Positions 34,299 to 41,552 are shown, counted from the stretch's first letter. The stretch is DNA of 64,000 bases from an uncultured Alistipes sp. (GCA_900770635.1 CAAGLB010000022.1:7212-71211), one strand, 5' to 3'. The notes: generated by a model not told the origin, from the sequence alone. Made by a program: numbers and translations.

Positions 34299-34442
34299 TC
34301 GAATCCCCTATCCACTACTAAACGAGCAGCGAAAGTTGCTCGTTTTTTTTTGTTATATACCTTTCGGCATATCATGGGCAATACCCACCCTGCATAACAA
34401 GAGGGTGTACCCCTCTATGCAAGCACATATCCTCTCCCCACT

Positions 34443-34474
34443 CTTGCATAGAATATTTTTTTTACTTAACTTTG
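34443..34474 (+). promoter_or_regulatory. promoter and long leader of the following secreted-protein gene
   Basis: CTTG (34443-34446) and TAACTTTG (34467-34474) lie 20 nt apart. The resulting leader of about 175 nt can form a hairpin (CGCAACCATAGCC with GGCTGTGCG), so regulation in the leader is possible, but no known riboswitch is recognised. Confidence 0.5.
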
Positions 34475-34655
34475 TGTAGGATACCCGCAACCATAGCCAC
34501 TTCCAATTATTTCTATTGGCCGCAGATGGCTGTGCGACAAAGTAAGGTATCACCATTTTTCCAGCGCTGACGTATAATCTATGTTTTGTATTCTCACGCT
34601 TAACGGGTTGTAGACATTGCGAAATAAAAGTTACTAACCTTAATAGAATACCACT

Positions 34656-35339
34656 ATGAAGAAAAGATTACTATGGGTATTTGTTCTGCTTTTTACAATT
34701 TTTAGCACAAGTACAAGTTTTGCGCAGGGTCGCCAATACATCAGAGATGCTATTGACAGCTGGGGTGGATGTAGAAATGTTGCCATAACAAAATATAATG
34801 GCGACCTTGCACCCTATGGCACCAATGGCTATGCCGTATCAGGCTGCCCAAGTGGCCTCACCGAGGAGATTGACAGACTCAATGAGGAGGGCGAGTTTAT
34901 CGATGACATACAACTTACCGAGCGTGGCCGCTGGCTCATTCTCTATGGCGACAACGGCATCATCTGGAATGATATACCAAGCTCTCTTGAGATGAAGCTT
35001 CGTGAATTCAACAACATGCGTGAGGTTATCACCTCTGTGACATTTAATGACGAAGGCGAATGGATTGTTATCACCACCAACTACTTCTCGAGCTCGGACG
35101 AAAGCATCCAGGAGTGGATCAAAGATGGCCACGAGGCCTATGGACAACTATGGGCTGCATGCATAACCGACGACGCCCTTGTCGCTGTGTACGAGGATGG
35201 CTATAAGGTTTTCGGCAATATTCCAGATTCACTAAGGAGAGCCCTATGCGACACCACCCTTGATGTCTATCGCCTCAAGATAGCTGGCTCAGCATGGTTC
35301 TTCGCAGACTTGGATGGACGCTATGAATACTCTATGTAG
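34656..35339 (+). CDS. exported repeat protein, function unknown
   Basis: I do not recognise the family. The 227-residue protein has a signal peptide (residues 1-23, ending TSFAQ). The mature part is a set of roughly 45-55-residue units, each with a hydrophobic strand, a Gly-containing turn and an IP(S/D)SL helix: WLILYGDNGIIWNDIPSSL, then LVAVYEDGYKVFGNIPDSL, with WIVITTNYF and AWFFADLDGRYEY as further strand elements. This is loosely like WG/KWG repeat proteins. It lies between the tRNA-Glu array and a good terminator, and has its own promoter. Confidence 0.6.
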   Translation: MKKRLLWVFVLLFTIFSTSTSFAQGRQYIRDAIDSWGGCRNVAITKYNGDLAPYGTNGYAVSGCPSGLTEEIDRLNEEGEFIDDIQLTERGRWLILYGDNGIIWNDIPSSLEMKLREFNNMREVITSVTFNDEGEWIVITTNYFSSSDESIQEWIKDGHEAYGQLWAACITDDALVAVYEDGYKVFGNIPDSLRRALCDTTLDVYRLKIAGSAWFFADLDGRYEYSM

Positions 35340-35363
35340 TGTACATCGTGCATGATTACGAAC

Positions 35364-35400
35364 AAAGGTGCTTTGCGTTTATGCAGAGCACCTTTTTTTT
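35364..35400 (+). terminator. terminator of the exported repeat protein gene
   Basis: AAAGGTGCTTTGC pairs with GCAGAGCACCTTT around a short loop (GTTTAT) and is followed by a T8 run. Confidence 0.85.
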
Positions 35401-35614
35401 GTTGCTTAGTTACCAGAACTATCATGTCATCGCATTCCCCCTTTTGCCCAGGCACGGGCGCACGTAGCGAAGCTCGTGGGGGTGGCGGGCGGCAGCTGAT
35501 GCTCGCATCGGTGCTGCGGCACGACAACACCACAAGGGTGTGCAACACCTTGCGCCCAGCACCACAGGTATAAACACAAAAAAGCTACTTGAAAAAATAA
35601 GAGGCTTATGGTAG

Positions 35615-35634
35615 TGAGAGTTGACGGATTCGAA
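35615..35634 (-). pseudogene. displaced tRNA-Val 3' fragment, outer copy
   Basis: The 20 nt equal the T-loop-to-discriminator end of tRNA-Val except for one G to A change in the acceptor strand. They follow the module copy at 35635-35713. Confidence 0.8.
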
Positions 35635-35713
35635 TGGCAAAGCCATAGAGCCGATACCTTATAATAAATGCTCAGGCCATAGGTCGAGCAATGAATCATG
35701 GTCATATCGGCAC
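35635..35713 (-). other. 79-nt structured module (Val outer copy)
   Basis: Same plan as the Glu module, between GGCGGTT and TTCGAATCC on the minus strand. The outer repeat has one mismatch (GTGCCGATA with TATCGGCTC). Inner hairpin GACC-TAT-GGCC has one mismatch and the last hairpin is ATGGC-TTT-GCCAT. Confidence 0.75.
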
Positions 35714-35929
35714 AACCGCCATCAACAGGTGAGCAGTCGACAACACACACTTGGCAGGTTGATAGGTGCGGGCGCACGGAGCGAAGCTCGTGGGGTGGCG
35801 GGCGGCAGCTGATGCTCGCATCGGTGCTGCGGCACTACAACAATACAAGGGTGTGCAACACCTTGCGCCCAGCACCACAGGTATAAACACAAAAAAAGCT
35901 ACTTGAAAAAAATAAGAGGCTTATGGTAG

Positions 35930-35949
35930 TGGGAGTTGACGGATTCGAA
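35930..35949 (-). pseudogene. displaced tRNA-Val 3' fragment, inner copy
   Basis: The 20 nt are identical to the 3' end of tRNA-Val from T-loop to discriminator base, 313 nt from the functional gene. The 5' half of the tRNA is missing apart from a T-stem copy beyond the module. Confidence 0.85.
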
Positions 35950-36028
35950 TGGCAAAGCCATAGAGCCGATACCTTATAATAAATGCGAAGACCATAGGTC
36001 GAGCAATGAATCATGGTCATATCGGCTC
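35950..36028 (-). other. 79-nt structured module (Val inner copy)
   Basis: On the minus strand: GAGCCGATA with TATCGGCTC as a perfect 9-bp outer repeat, inner hairpin GACC-TAT-GGTC, then ATGGC-TTT-GCCAT abutting TTCGAATCC. It is flanked on the other side by GGCGGTT, the 5' half of the tRNA-Val T-arm. Confidence 0.8.
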
Positions 36029-36199
36029 AACCGCCATCAACAGGTGAGCAGTCGACAACATAAACGGGATGAGAGACATGACTAGTGGGGCACCCAGCGT
36101 AGCTGGTGAGGTTGTCGTGCATGGGCAGATGCTTGCATAGCGACCGATGCACGACAACGTCACACGATGTGAAGCATCGGTGCACCACGAACAAGCATA

Positions 36200-36235
36200 A
36201 AAAACAAAAAAGCTATCAGAAAACTCTGATAGCTT
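36200..36235 (-). terminator. terminator of tRNA-Val
   Basis: On the minus strand AAGCTATCAGA pairs with TCTGATAGCTT and is followed by TTTTTGTTTTTT. It starts 8 nt after the tRNA 3' end. Confidence 0.85.
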
Positions 36236-36242
36236 ATGGTAG

Positions 36243-36317
36243 TGGGAGTTGACGGATTCGAACCGCCGACCCTCTGCTTGTAAGGCAGATGCTCTGAACC
36301 AGCTGAGCTAAACTCCC
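36243..36317 (-). tRNA. tRNA-Val (anticodon TAC)
   Basis: 75-nt cloverleaf: acceptor GGGAGTT with AACTCCC, discriminator A, anticodon arm TCTGC-CTTACAA-GCAGA with anticodon TAC, T-arm GGCGG-TTCGAAT-CCGTC. CCA is not encoded. Confidence 0.95.
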
Positions 36318-36339
36318 GTTTTGTTAAGGCTTGGGACTG

Positions 36340-36370
36340 CAAAGGTAGTAATTATTTTCCAACTTGCAAA
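36340..36370 (-). promoter_or_regulatory. promoter of tRNA-Val
   Basis: On the minus strand TTTG (36367-36370), 19 nt, TACCTTTG (36340-36347). Confidence 0.85.
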
Positions 36371-36517
36371 TTTTTCGATAAGTTTTTTTAAGAGTCTTGA
36401 CATCTTTCGAAGCTCGACCGCATCTTCAGCTTATCGGTGGCGACCTCCTCCACCTCCTGGGCCATTACCCACTTGCAACTTGGTGTTTCACCTTTTTGTG
36501 CGTCCCTCGCACTTTAG

Positions 36518-36591
36518 CGCCTGAACAAGGACTTGAACCTAGGACCCCATGATTAACAGTCATGTGCTCTAACCAACTGAGCTATTCAGGC
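36518..36591 (-). tRNA. tRNA-Asn (anticodon GTT)
   Basis: 74-nt cloverleaf: acceptor GCCTGAA with TTCAGGC, discriminator G, D-arm with GCTCAGTTGGTTAGAGC, anticodon arm ATGA-CTGTTAA-TCAT with anticodon GTT and T-loop TTCAAGT. No displaced 3' fragment or module was found downstream of this tRNA. Confidence 0.95.
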
Positions 36592-36624
36592 ATTGTAAAG
36601 AACCGTTATCTTTCGATTGCGGTG

Positions 36625-36655
36625 CAAAGGTAGCGCTATTTTTTTATTCTGCAAA
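36625..36655 (-). promoter_or_regulatory. promoter of tRNA-Asn
   Basis: On the minus strand TTTG (36652-36655), 19 nt, TACCTTTG (36625-36632), the same -7 box as tRNA-Val. Confidence 0.85.
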
Positions 36656-36783
36656 CTTTTTCGCAACTTTTTTTATATTTTTTTGCATTTTTCTACATTT
36701 TTCCCACTTTTTTGCAGTTTTTCCACCCATTTAGGCCTCTTGCCGCTACCACAACGCCGAGGTTGGCACTGCATTATCATAGC

Positions 36784-36827
36784 AAAAAAGATGGGGGACG
36801 ATGACAACAAACCATCAAGCATCCCCC
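36784..36827 (-). terminator. probable terminator of the minus-strand lipoprotein/regulator group
   Basis: GGGGGA-C-GATG (36793-36803) pairs with CATC...TCCCCC (36813-36827); on the minus strand the stem is followed by ATCTTTTTTGC. It lies about 280 nt beyond the last stop codon of that strand, so the long 3' UTR is unexplained. Confidence 0.55.
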
Positions 36828-37104
36828 GAATAGGCCAATCACATCTCAAAATCGGCCATAACCGCATTACCTAACTCCTTAACGCAACGCCATCCAGTGT
36901 CCAGCTATACGGCGCTACGAAAGTTTGTTAGTGCAAAATTACTACATATATCTACCATAACCAAATATTTTGGCTCGAGATTTTTCCGTGAAGCATACAG
37001 CAATACACTGTAAATCAAGCGGTTATGAATCGTGATTTTGAAAGTTTTTCATAGTGCTGATAATCAACAACTTACACATAGCATATTGATTATCAACACA
37101 TTAG
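36828..37104. other. AT-rich intergenic region
   Basis: No gene is recognised in this 277-bp stretch. The right part contains AATCAACAAC, TTACACATA and TTATCAACACA, which resemble DnaA boxes with one or two mismatches, but there is no supporting gene context (no dnaA, gidA or rpmH). Confidence 0.4.
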
Positions 37105-37512
37105 CTACTCGCAGTCGCTTGCCACGAGCATAAATTCGTCTACGACACCATCGCACTCGACCATCACCCAGAACACCTCGCCAAGGTGAGCAACAGGCAC
37201 ATCGACATATCCCGAAGCATCGATAACAGTGGAATACTCCTCGGCAGTAGACTCCGACCTAACCACGACATTATAGCTGCTCGCCGCTGAGCGGTAGCCG
37301 AGTTTAGAGAAATCTACCCTGATGACCGTAGTTGGGCCATCAATGGCACGTGGTCGCTGGATCTGTCCATCGGGCACGATAGGTCGTGGCTTGATAGGCT
37401 GCACAGGCTTGGGCTGTTGCCCCACATCATTAGATGGAGGCTCCATAGCTTCGCAACCGACAAACATAACGAGGGCCAATAGGCACAATATGGTTCGCAC
37501 TATAACAGACAT
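37105..37512 (-). CDS. small lipoprotein, duplicate 1 (proline-rich linker, DUF3244-like)
   Basis: The 135-residue protein has a lipobox (MFVGCEA), then a proline-rich linker (QPKPVQPIKPRPIVPDGQ) and a C-terminal beta-sandwich-like domain (YNVVVRSESTAEEYSTVID, YVDVPVAHLGEVFWVMVEC). The layout resembles DUF3244-type small Bacteroidetes lipoproteins. Its linker is nearly identical to that of the next gene at the protein and DNA level, so the two arose by recent tandem duplication or conversion while the C-terminal domains diverged. The start overlaps the upstream stop by 13 nt. No function can be given. Confidence 0.7.
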   Translation of the reverse strand: MSVIVRTILCLLALVMFVGCEAMEPPSNDVGQQPKPVQPIKPRPIVPDGQIQRPRAIDGPTTVIRVDFSKLGYRSAASSYNVVVRSESTAEEYSTVIDASGYVDVPVAHLGEVFWVMVECDGVVDEFMLVASDCE

Positions 37513-37892
37513 TGCTCAATAGTTTGTATGTTCACATCCTCGCCATCGACAACAAAGAGGAGCGTAGATAGATCCGCCGAGAGCTCAACAACCTCGCCGA
37601 AGCGCACAACATCGTCGAAGAGCAACTCGCCCGACATGACATATATCTGCACCGAAGCGGGGGCGCTGGCAAACTTAAAGAAGTCGATTCTGATGTCTGT
37701 ATTTAGGCCATCAATGACACGTGGTCGCTGAATTTGGCCATCAGGCACGATAGGTCGAGGCTTGATAGGCTGCACAGGCTTGGGCTGTGGTCTATCAGGC
37801 TCGGGGCAAGTAATCTCGGAAGAGCAGCCGACGGCCACAACGGCAATTAGCGCAACTATGCAAAACTTAGATATGTCATGAAAAAAGTTCAT
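37500..37892 (-). CDS. small lipoprotein, duplicate 2 (proline-rich linker, DUF3244-like)
   Basis: The 130-residue protein has a lipobox (VAVGCSS), the same proline-rich linker as its neighbour and a C-terminal domain with IRIDFFKFASAPASVQIYVM and VVELSADLSTLLFVVDG strands. It begins 2 nt after the stop of the TPR regulator gene, so regulator and both lipoproteins form one operon. Function unknown. Confidence 0.7.
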   Translation of the reverse strand: MNFFHDISKFCIVALIAVVAVGCSSEITCPEPDRPQPKPVQPIKPRPIVPDGQIQRPRVIDGLNTDIRIDFFKFASAPASVQIYVMSGELLFDDVVRFGEVVELSADLSTLLFVVDGEDVNIQTIEQCLL

Positions 37893-37894
37893 AG

Positions 37895-39559
37895 CTACTT
37901 CTCGGAAAGGGCAGCAACGACAACATCGACATCATCGCCCTCCATGCCCTTCATCTTATACTTAATGTTATACTTAATCTTCGACACCGACACAGGATCG
38001 CTATCGATAAATATGGCTATCGCACGATTCGAGAAACCTGCGAAGCTATATAGCGCCACACGGTAGTCACGCTCGCTGAGCTTAGGCAACAGACGACGAA
38101 GGCGCAGCATAGCCTCGTCACGATACTCGTTGACAGCCACCTCCAAATCTTCGAGGCGACGAGAATCGCTCTTTATCGAGTCGATGGTTTCGGTGAGCTT
38201 GTTGAACACCATGTTCTTATGACGTGACGAGCCACTATGGTCGTAATATATGTCGCACAACTCGTTGAGTTCGCTAAAACGATCACGATAGAGCGCAGCT
38301 ACCGACGACGAGAGGTCACGTGGCACATTGCTCAGCGCCTCATTAAGGCCACGTATGGTTTCGACATAGTGGGCAATATCCTCGTTCTTGCGCTTAATAC
38401 GTCGCCACGCAAAATAGACACCAGCAACAATCAACAGGAATATACCTATATATATTATAGTATTACGCTGACGCACCAACTGACGCTCACGATGCTCAGC
38501 CTCGAGGTTCGACTGCAACATCTCGATCTGGATGTTTAGCACTGGCTGCTTCAACACCTCAATCATCATCTCGTCTTGGGCATTCTTGCTACGCTCCTCC
38601 CAGCTTAGCGCCTGGGCAGTGTCGCCACTATTGCGGTAGACAATATAGTGAGCATACTCCAAGTCGGCCCACTCGACACCCTCCTCATCAGCTGCTCGCT
38701 GCAAAATGTCGAGTGCCTGCTGCTTCTTGCCCTCGTGCGACAGAAGCATCGCCTCCATGGACATAATATGCGCCTTGCCAAACAAAGGACACTCCTCGCT
38801 ATGGAAGAGCTCAAGATATCGGCGGCACAACGCATAGTCGTGCATATATATCGTAAGGTCGAGCAACTCGTGCAACACAGCGGCGGTAAACTCCTTATTC
38901 TGTGTTTGTAGACCATAGCCGAGAGCATCGCTAAGAGCCTCGTGCGCCTTGTCTAATTCACGAAGCTGGATATAGGTAGCACCCATATCGTAGCCCACAC
39001 TTGCACTATGATACTCATTGGCCGATAGGTCGAAGCACTCCTTAGCTCGCTGATATGATTCAAGGGCATTGTTAAAAAGACAACCCTTGCCATAGATATC
39101 GCCCTTGGTGCGATGAATAAGTCCTTTTAGCTTGACATCGTCAATCTTCTCTACAGACTTCTCGGCCTCAAGCAGACAGAGCATAGCCTCGGCAAGATGG
39201 TCGACACCCTGACGAGTGACGATGAGCGCATGCTGATAGAGGGCACGTGCACGCTCGGCGTGGTTGTCGCTTGTCATGTAAAAGTCGGCCATAGGGCGGC
39301 TCAACGAATCGCTATCCGTGTCGACATAGTTGTGGTACATGGCCTCGTGCATGACAAGGGCATAGCGAGCCTTGTCACGATCGCCACGCAACGACTTTCG
39401 CTCAACACTACGAATTGCCTCAAGGGCCTCTGTGGGATTTTGCTGGATGAGGGCCTCTGCCTCATAGATCTGCTCCATGACACGGCTATCTGTGGAACAC
39501 CCAACCAACAGCATAGCAAGACACACTCGACCCAGATTAAGTAAAAATCTGTATCTCAT
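37895..39559 (-). CDS. membrane-anchored TPR regulator with C-terminal HTH
   Basis: The protein starts with a lipoprotein-type signal (AMLLVGCS), then TPR repeats over residues about 20-335 (for example YQHALIVTRQGVDHLAEAML, LQLRELDKAHEAL-like helices). A transmembrane helix follows near residues 365-385 (IIYIGIFLLIVAGVYFAW), then a coiled coil and a C-terminal HTH region (LLPKLSERDYRVALYSFAGFSNRAIAIF, conserved only in outline). This arrangement is common in Bacteroidales and probably couples an envelope signal to transcription. I chose the ATG at 39559: a minus-strand TATATTTG at 39589-39596 puts the transcript start near 39584, leaving 25 nt; the ATG at 39577 is an alternative. Confidence 0.75.
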   Translation of the reverse strand: MRYRFLLNLGRVCLAMLLVGCSTDSRVMEQIYEAEALIQQNPTEALEAIRSVERKSLRGDRDKARYALVMHEAMYHNYVDTDSDSLSRPMADFYMTSDNHAERARALYQHALIVTRQGVDHLAEAMLCLLEAEKSVEKIDDVKLKGLIHRTKGDIYGKGCLFNNALESYQRAKECFDLSANEYHSASVGYDMGATYIQLRELDKAHEALSDALGYGLQTQNKEFTAAVLHELLDLTIYMHDYALCRRYLELFHSEECPLFGKAHIMSMEAMLLSHEGKKQQALDILQRAADEEGVEWADLEYAHYIVYRNSGDTAQALSWEERSKNAQDEMMIEVLKQPVLNIQIEMLQSNLEAEHRERQLVRQRNTIIYIGIFLLIVAGVYFAWRRIKRKNEDIAHYVETIRGLNEALSNVPRDLSSSVAALYRDRFSELNELCDIYYDHSGSSRHKNMVFNKLTETIDSIKSDSRRLEDLEVAVNEYRDEAMLRLRRLLPKLSERDYRVALYSFAGFSNRAIAIFIDSDPVSVSKIKYNIKYKMKGMEGDDVDVVVAALSEK

Positions 39560-39722
39560 ATCAACATTTTTTATCATGGAACACAATGCAAATATACGAA
39601 TTAAATCGCAAACAGCAATGGTGTAAACAAAAATTTTTTAGAGAGAAGAATATATCTAAAATGAGCAATATAATTTTGAGAAAATTTATTAAAAATTGTA
39701 GTTAATTTTAAAATTTTTTTAT

Positions 39723-39730
39723 TATCTTTG
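39723..39730 (+). promoter_or_regulatory. -7 box of the ROK regulator gene
   Basis: TATCTTTG lies 30 nt before the ATG at 39761 in very AT-rich DNA. No clear TTTG is seen at the usual -33 spacing. Confidence 0.5.
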
Positions 39731-39760
39731 TTTTACCAATGAAAAAAATAAGTGAGAAAG

Positions 39761-40990
39761 ATGACATCTTTAGCAAAGTTTTTCAACATTGATGCCGACG
39801 ACAACCTCAAAGGTATCACCCACAAGAACAACATTATCAAGCGCAATATCATAGCATACATGGCGCTCAATGGCGAGTCTACCCTATCGGAGCTTACTCG
39901 TGAGCTACATATTAGCGTGCCGACGATGACCAAACTCGTGCAAGAGCTTGTCGACGACCTAATCGTAATCGACCTCGGAAAGGTAGAAACCCCTGGTGGC
40001 CGCCGCCCCAATGTATTTGGATTGGCAAACTCAGCAATATATTTCATCGGCGTGAACGTAGGTCGTGACCACATGGCATACGTAGTTACCGACCTTCAGA
40101 ACAACATAATAAACGAACACCTCGACACAACATTCGAGCTTGTCGACCGTCCACAGTGCCTCGAGCGTATATGCCACAACATCGAGAACTTTGTGGCAAC
40201 ATGCGGCATCGATCGTGAAAAGATCCTCGGCGTGGGCGTGTCGATAGTAGGTCGTGTGAACCCCGAAACAGGACGCTCGTATAAGTACTTCACCTCGTGC
40301 GAAGAGTCGCTACGTGAAATAATCTCGGGACGCATAGGCATACGTGTGATGCTCGAGAACGATACACGTGCACGCTGCTATGCCGAGTACACCACAGGCA
40401 AGTCGAAAAACGAGAGTAACGTCCTATATCTACACATGGGACGTGGTGTGGCAATCGGCATCGTCATCGACGGCAAGCTATACTACGGTAAAAATGGCTT
40501 TGCTGGCGAGTTTGGCCACATACCATTCTTCAACAACGAGATCATCTGTGGCTGCGGCAAGAAGGGCTGCCTCGAAACCGAGGTGTCGGGTATTGCCATT
40601 GAGGATAAGATTGTGCAGCTCATACGCAACGGCGTGAACACCTGTCTTAGAGAGATGTACGATCGTGGCGAGAGCATCCACATAAACGATATCATTGCAG
40701 CTGCGCAGAACGACGACAACCTCGCCATCGAGCTTATCGAGGAGGCTGGCGAGAAGGTGGGTAAGGCCGTAGCCTTCCTCATCAACACCTTCAATCCCGA
40801 GACCGTTATCGTGGGTGGCAACCTCGCACAGGCTGGCGAATACCTCATGCTTCCGCTTAAATCATCAACAAACCGCTACTCGCTAAACCTTGTGTACAAG
40901 GAGACCAAGTTCCGAGTATCGAAGATGACTGACAGCGCAAATGCATGGGGCGTGGCTATGCTCATTCGCAACAAGGTTATCGGCTTGTAG
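39761..40990 (+). CDS. ROK-family transcriptional regulator (NagC-like)
   Basis: The 409-residue protein joins an N-terminal winged HTH (residues about 20-75, NIIKRNIIAYMALNG, LTRELHISVPTMTKLV) to a ROK sugar-kinase-like domain. The ROK part shows GVNVGRDHMAYVVTDL, GVGVSIVGRVNPETG, AGEFGHIPF and the zinc-binding CGCGKKGCLETEVSG, so it binds a sugar or sugar phosphate and controls catabolic genes. The chosen ATG follows the -7 box; a GTG at 39752 is possible. A GNAT gene follows 1 nt after the stop. The target genes are not evident; candidates in the window include the GH109/kinase pair. Confidence 0.85.
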   Translation: MTSLAKFFNIDADDNLKGITHKNNIIKRNIIAYMALNGESTLSELTRELHISVPTMTKLVQELVDDLIVIDLGKVETPGGRRPNVFGLANSAIYFIGVNVGRDHMAYVVTDLQNNIINEHLDTTFELVDRPQCLERICHNIENFVATCGIDREKILGVGVSIVGRVNPETGRSYKYFTSCEESLREIISGRIGIRVMLENDTRARCYAEYTTGKSKNESNVLYLHMGRGVAIGIVIDGKLYYGKNGFAGEFGHIPFFNNEIICGCGKKGCLETEVSGIAIEDKIVQLIRNGVNTCLREMYDRGESIHINDIIAAAQNDDNLAIELIEEAGEKVGKAVAFLINTFNPETVIVGGNLAQAGEYLMLPLKSSTNRYSLNLVYKETKFRVSKMTDSANAWGVAMLIRNKVIGL

Positions 40991-40991
40991 C

Positions 40992-41507
40992 ATGCGTATC
41001 ACCGCCGACAGATGCACACTACGTGCACTCGAGCCCAGCGACCTCGAGCTGCTATACCTCTGGGAGAACGATCCTGAGGTGTGGCGAGTGAGTGGCACAT
41101 GTGCGCCCATATCACGTGAGCGCCTGGCACGCTTCATCGAGGAGCAAAGCTACGACATATATGCCACACGCCAGATGCGCCTTGTGGTTGATGTTGAGGG
41201 TGTTGCGGTTGGCAGTGTCGACATCTTCGACTTCGATCCTCTGAACTCACGCTTCGGCATTGGCATACTGATATACTCGACCGACGACCGCCGCAAGGGC
41301 TACGCACGTAGCGCCATCGAGGCCATCAAAGCCTATGGCCGTAACATATTATGCATTAACCAGATATGGGCAAACGTAGCCGCAGACAACGAGCCCAGCA
41401 TCGAGCTATTCAGAAGTTGTGGCTTCGAGCAGTCGGCACACCGCCGAGCATGGCTACGCCGCACCGACGGATATGTCGATGAGATAGAGTTTCAGGCTAT
41501 CCTATAA
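40992..41507 (+). CDS. GNAT family N-acetyltransferase
   Basis: The 171-residue protein starts at the ATG directly after the ROK stop (MRITADRCTLRALEPSDLELLYLWEN). It has the GNAT core: FGIGILIYSTDDRRKGYARSAIEAI, with the RxxGYA acetyl-CoA loop, and VAADNEPSIELFRSCGFE. The pattern resembles RimJ/SpeG-like enzymes. The acceptor (protein N-terminus, polyamine or small molecule) cannot be told. Being cotranscribed with a sugar-sensing regulator may hint at an amino-sugar substrate, but that is inference. Confidence 0.85.
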   Translation: MRITADRCTLRALEPSDLELLYLWENDPEVWRVSGTCAPISRERLARFIEEQSYDIYATRQMRLVVDVEGVAVGSVDIFDFDPLNSRFGIGILIYSTDDRRKGYARSAIEAIKAYGRNILCINQIWANVAADNEPSIELFRSCGFEQSAHRRAWLRRTDGYVDEIEFQAIL

Positions 41508-41552
41508 AAAGATAATGATGCAAAGAGCGACGCTTTTTGCATCATTATCTTT
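41508..41552. terminator. bidirectional terminator between GNAT and GT2
   Basis: A perfect 17-bp stem (AAAGATAATGATGCAAA at 41508-41524 with its complement at 41536-41552). T-rich tails lie on both sides: TTATTTG on the plus strand and TTTTTATAGG on the minus strand. Confidence 0.85.

Larger units (their letters stand above)
33991..34422 (+). repeat. tRNA-Glu 3'-end array: 123-bp direct repeat, 308 nt apart, with hairpin and T-arm module
   Basis: 33991-34113 (T-loop of tRNA-Glu through terminator and first half of a long hairpin) is repeated almost exactly at 34299-34422, with one T insertion and four substitutions. Between them lie the second half of a long hairpin (arms GCATAACAAGAGGGTG and ACTCTCTTGTTATGC, enclosed by CGGCATATC and GATATGCCG), then AGGGGTT (a copy of the 5' T-stem half). 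The module 34218-34298 follows, and the array resumes with TCGAATCCCC. It contains no coding sequence. Confidence 0.85.
35440..36242 (-). repeat. tRNA-Val 3'-end array: two ~313-bp units plus outer hairpin segments
   Basis: Reading in the tRNA-Val sense from 36242 down to 35440: terminator, a long hairpin (arms GTTGTCGTGCATCGG and CCCATGCACGACAAC), spacer, T-stem 5' half GGCGGTT, module, tRNA-Val 3' fragment; then the same order again; then a last hairpin with no module after it. The T-loops of the three tRNA-Val ends are 313 and 315 nt apart. The two outer units are about 90% identical to each other over 300 nt. The hairpin arms next to the real tRNA have a different sequence but the same plan. 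Short open frames here are spurious. Confidence 0.85.

Noticed and set aside
34218..34317. A split or intron-containing tRNA
   Set aside because: Only the T-arm and 3' acceptor strand are present next to the module; no matching 5' acceptor, D-arm or anticodon arm can be found upstream.
35352..36020. Several open frames of 60-116 codons in the tRNA-Val array
   Set aside because: They lie in hairpin-forming repeats, occur on both strands, differ by frame between unit copies, and have no start context.
34218..36028. Integron attC sites
   Set aside because: The hairpin plan is suggestive, but no RYYYAAC/GTTRRRY core pair in the right position is seen, no cassettes with genes occur and no integrase is in the window.
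35440..36242. CRISPR-like direct repeats
   Set aside because: Unit length is about 313 nt, with long internal identity and no short repeat/spacer alternation, and no cas genes are near.
37050..37100. Replication origin with DnaA boxes
   Set aside because: Two or three near-matches (TTATCAACA, TTACACATA) in AT-rich DNA are not enough, and no origin-linked genes are nearby. A GC-skew plot of the whole chromosome would decide it.
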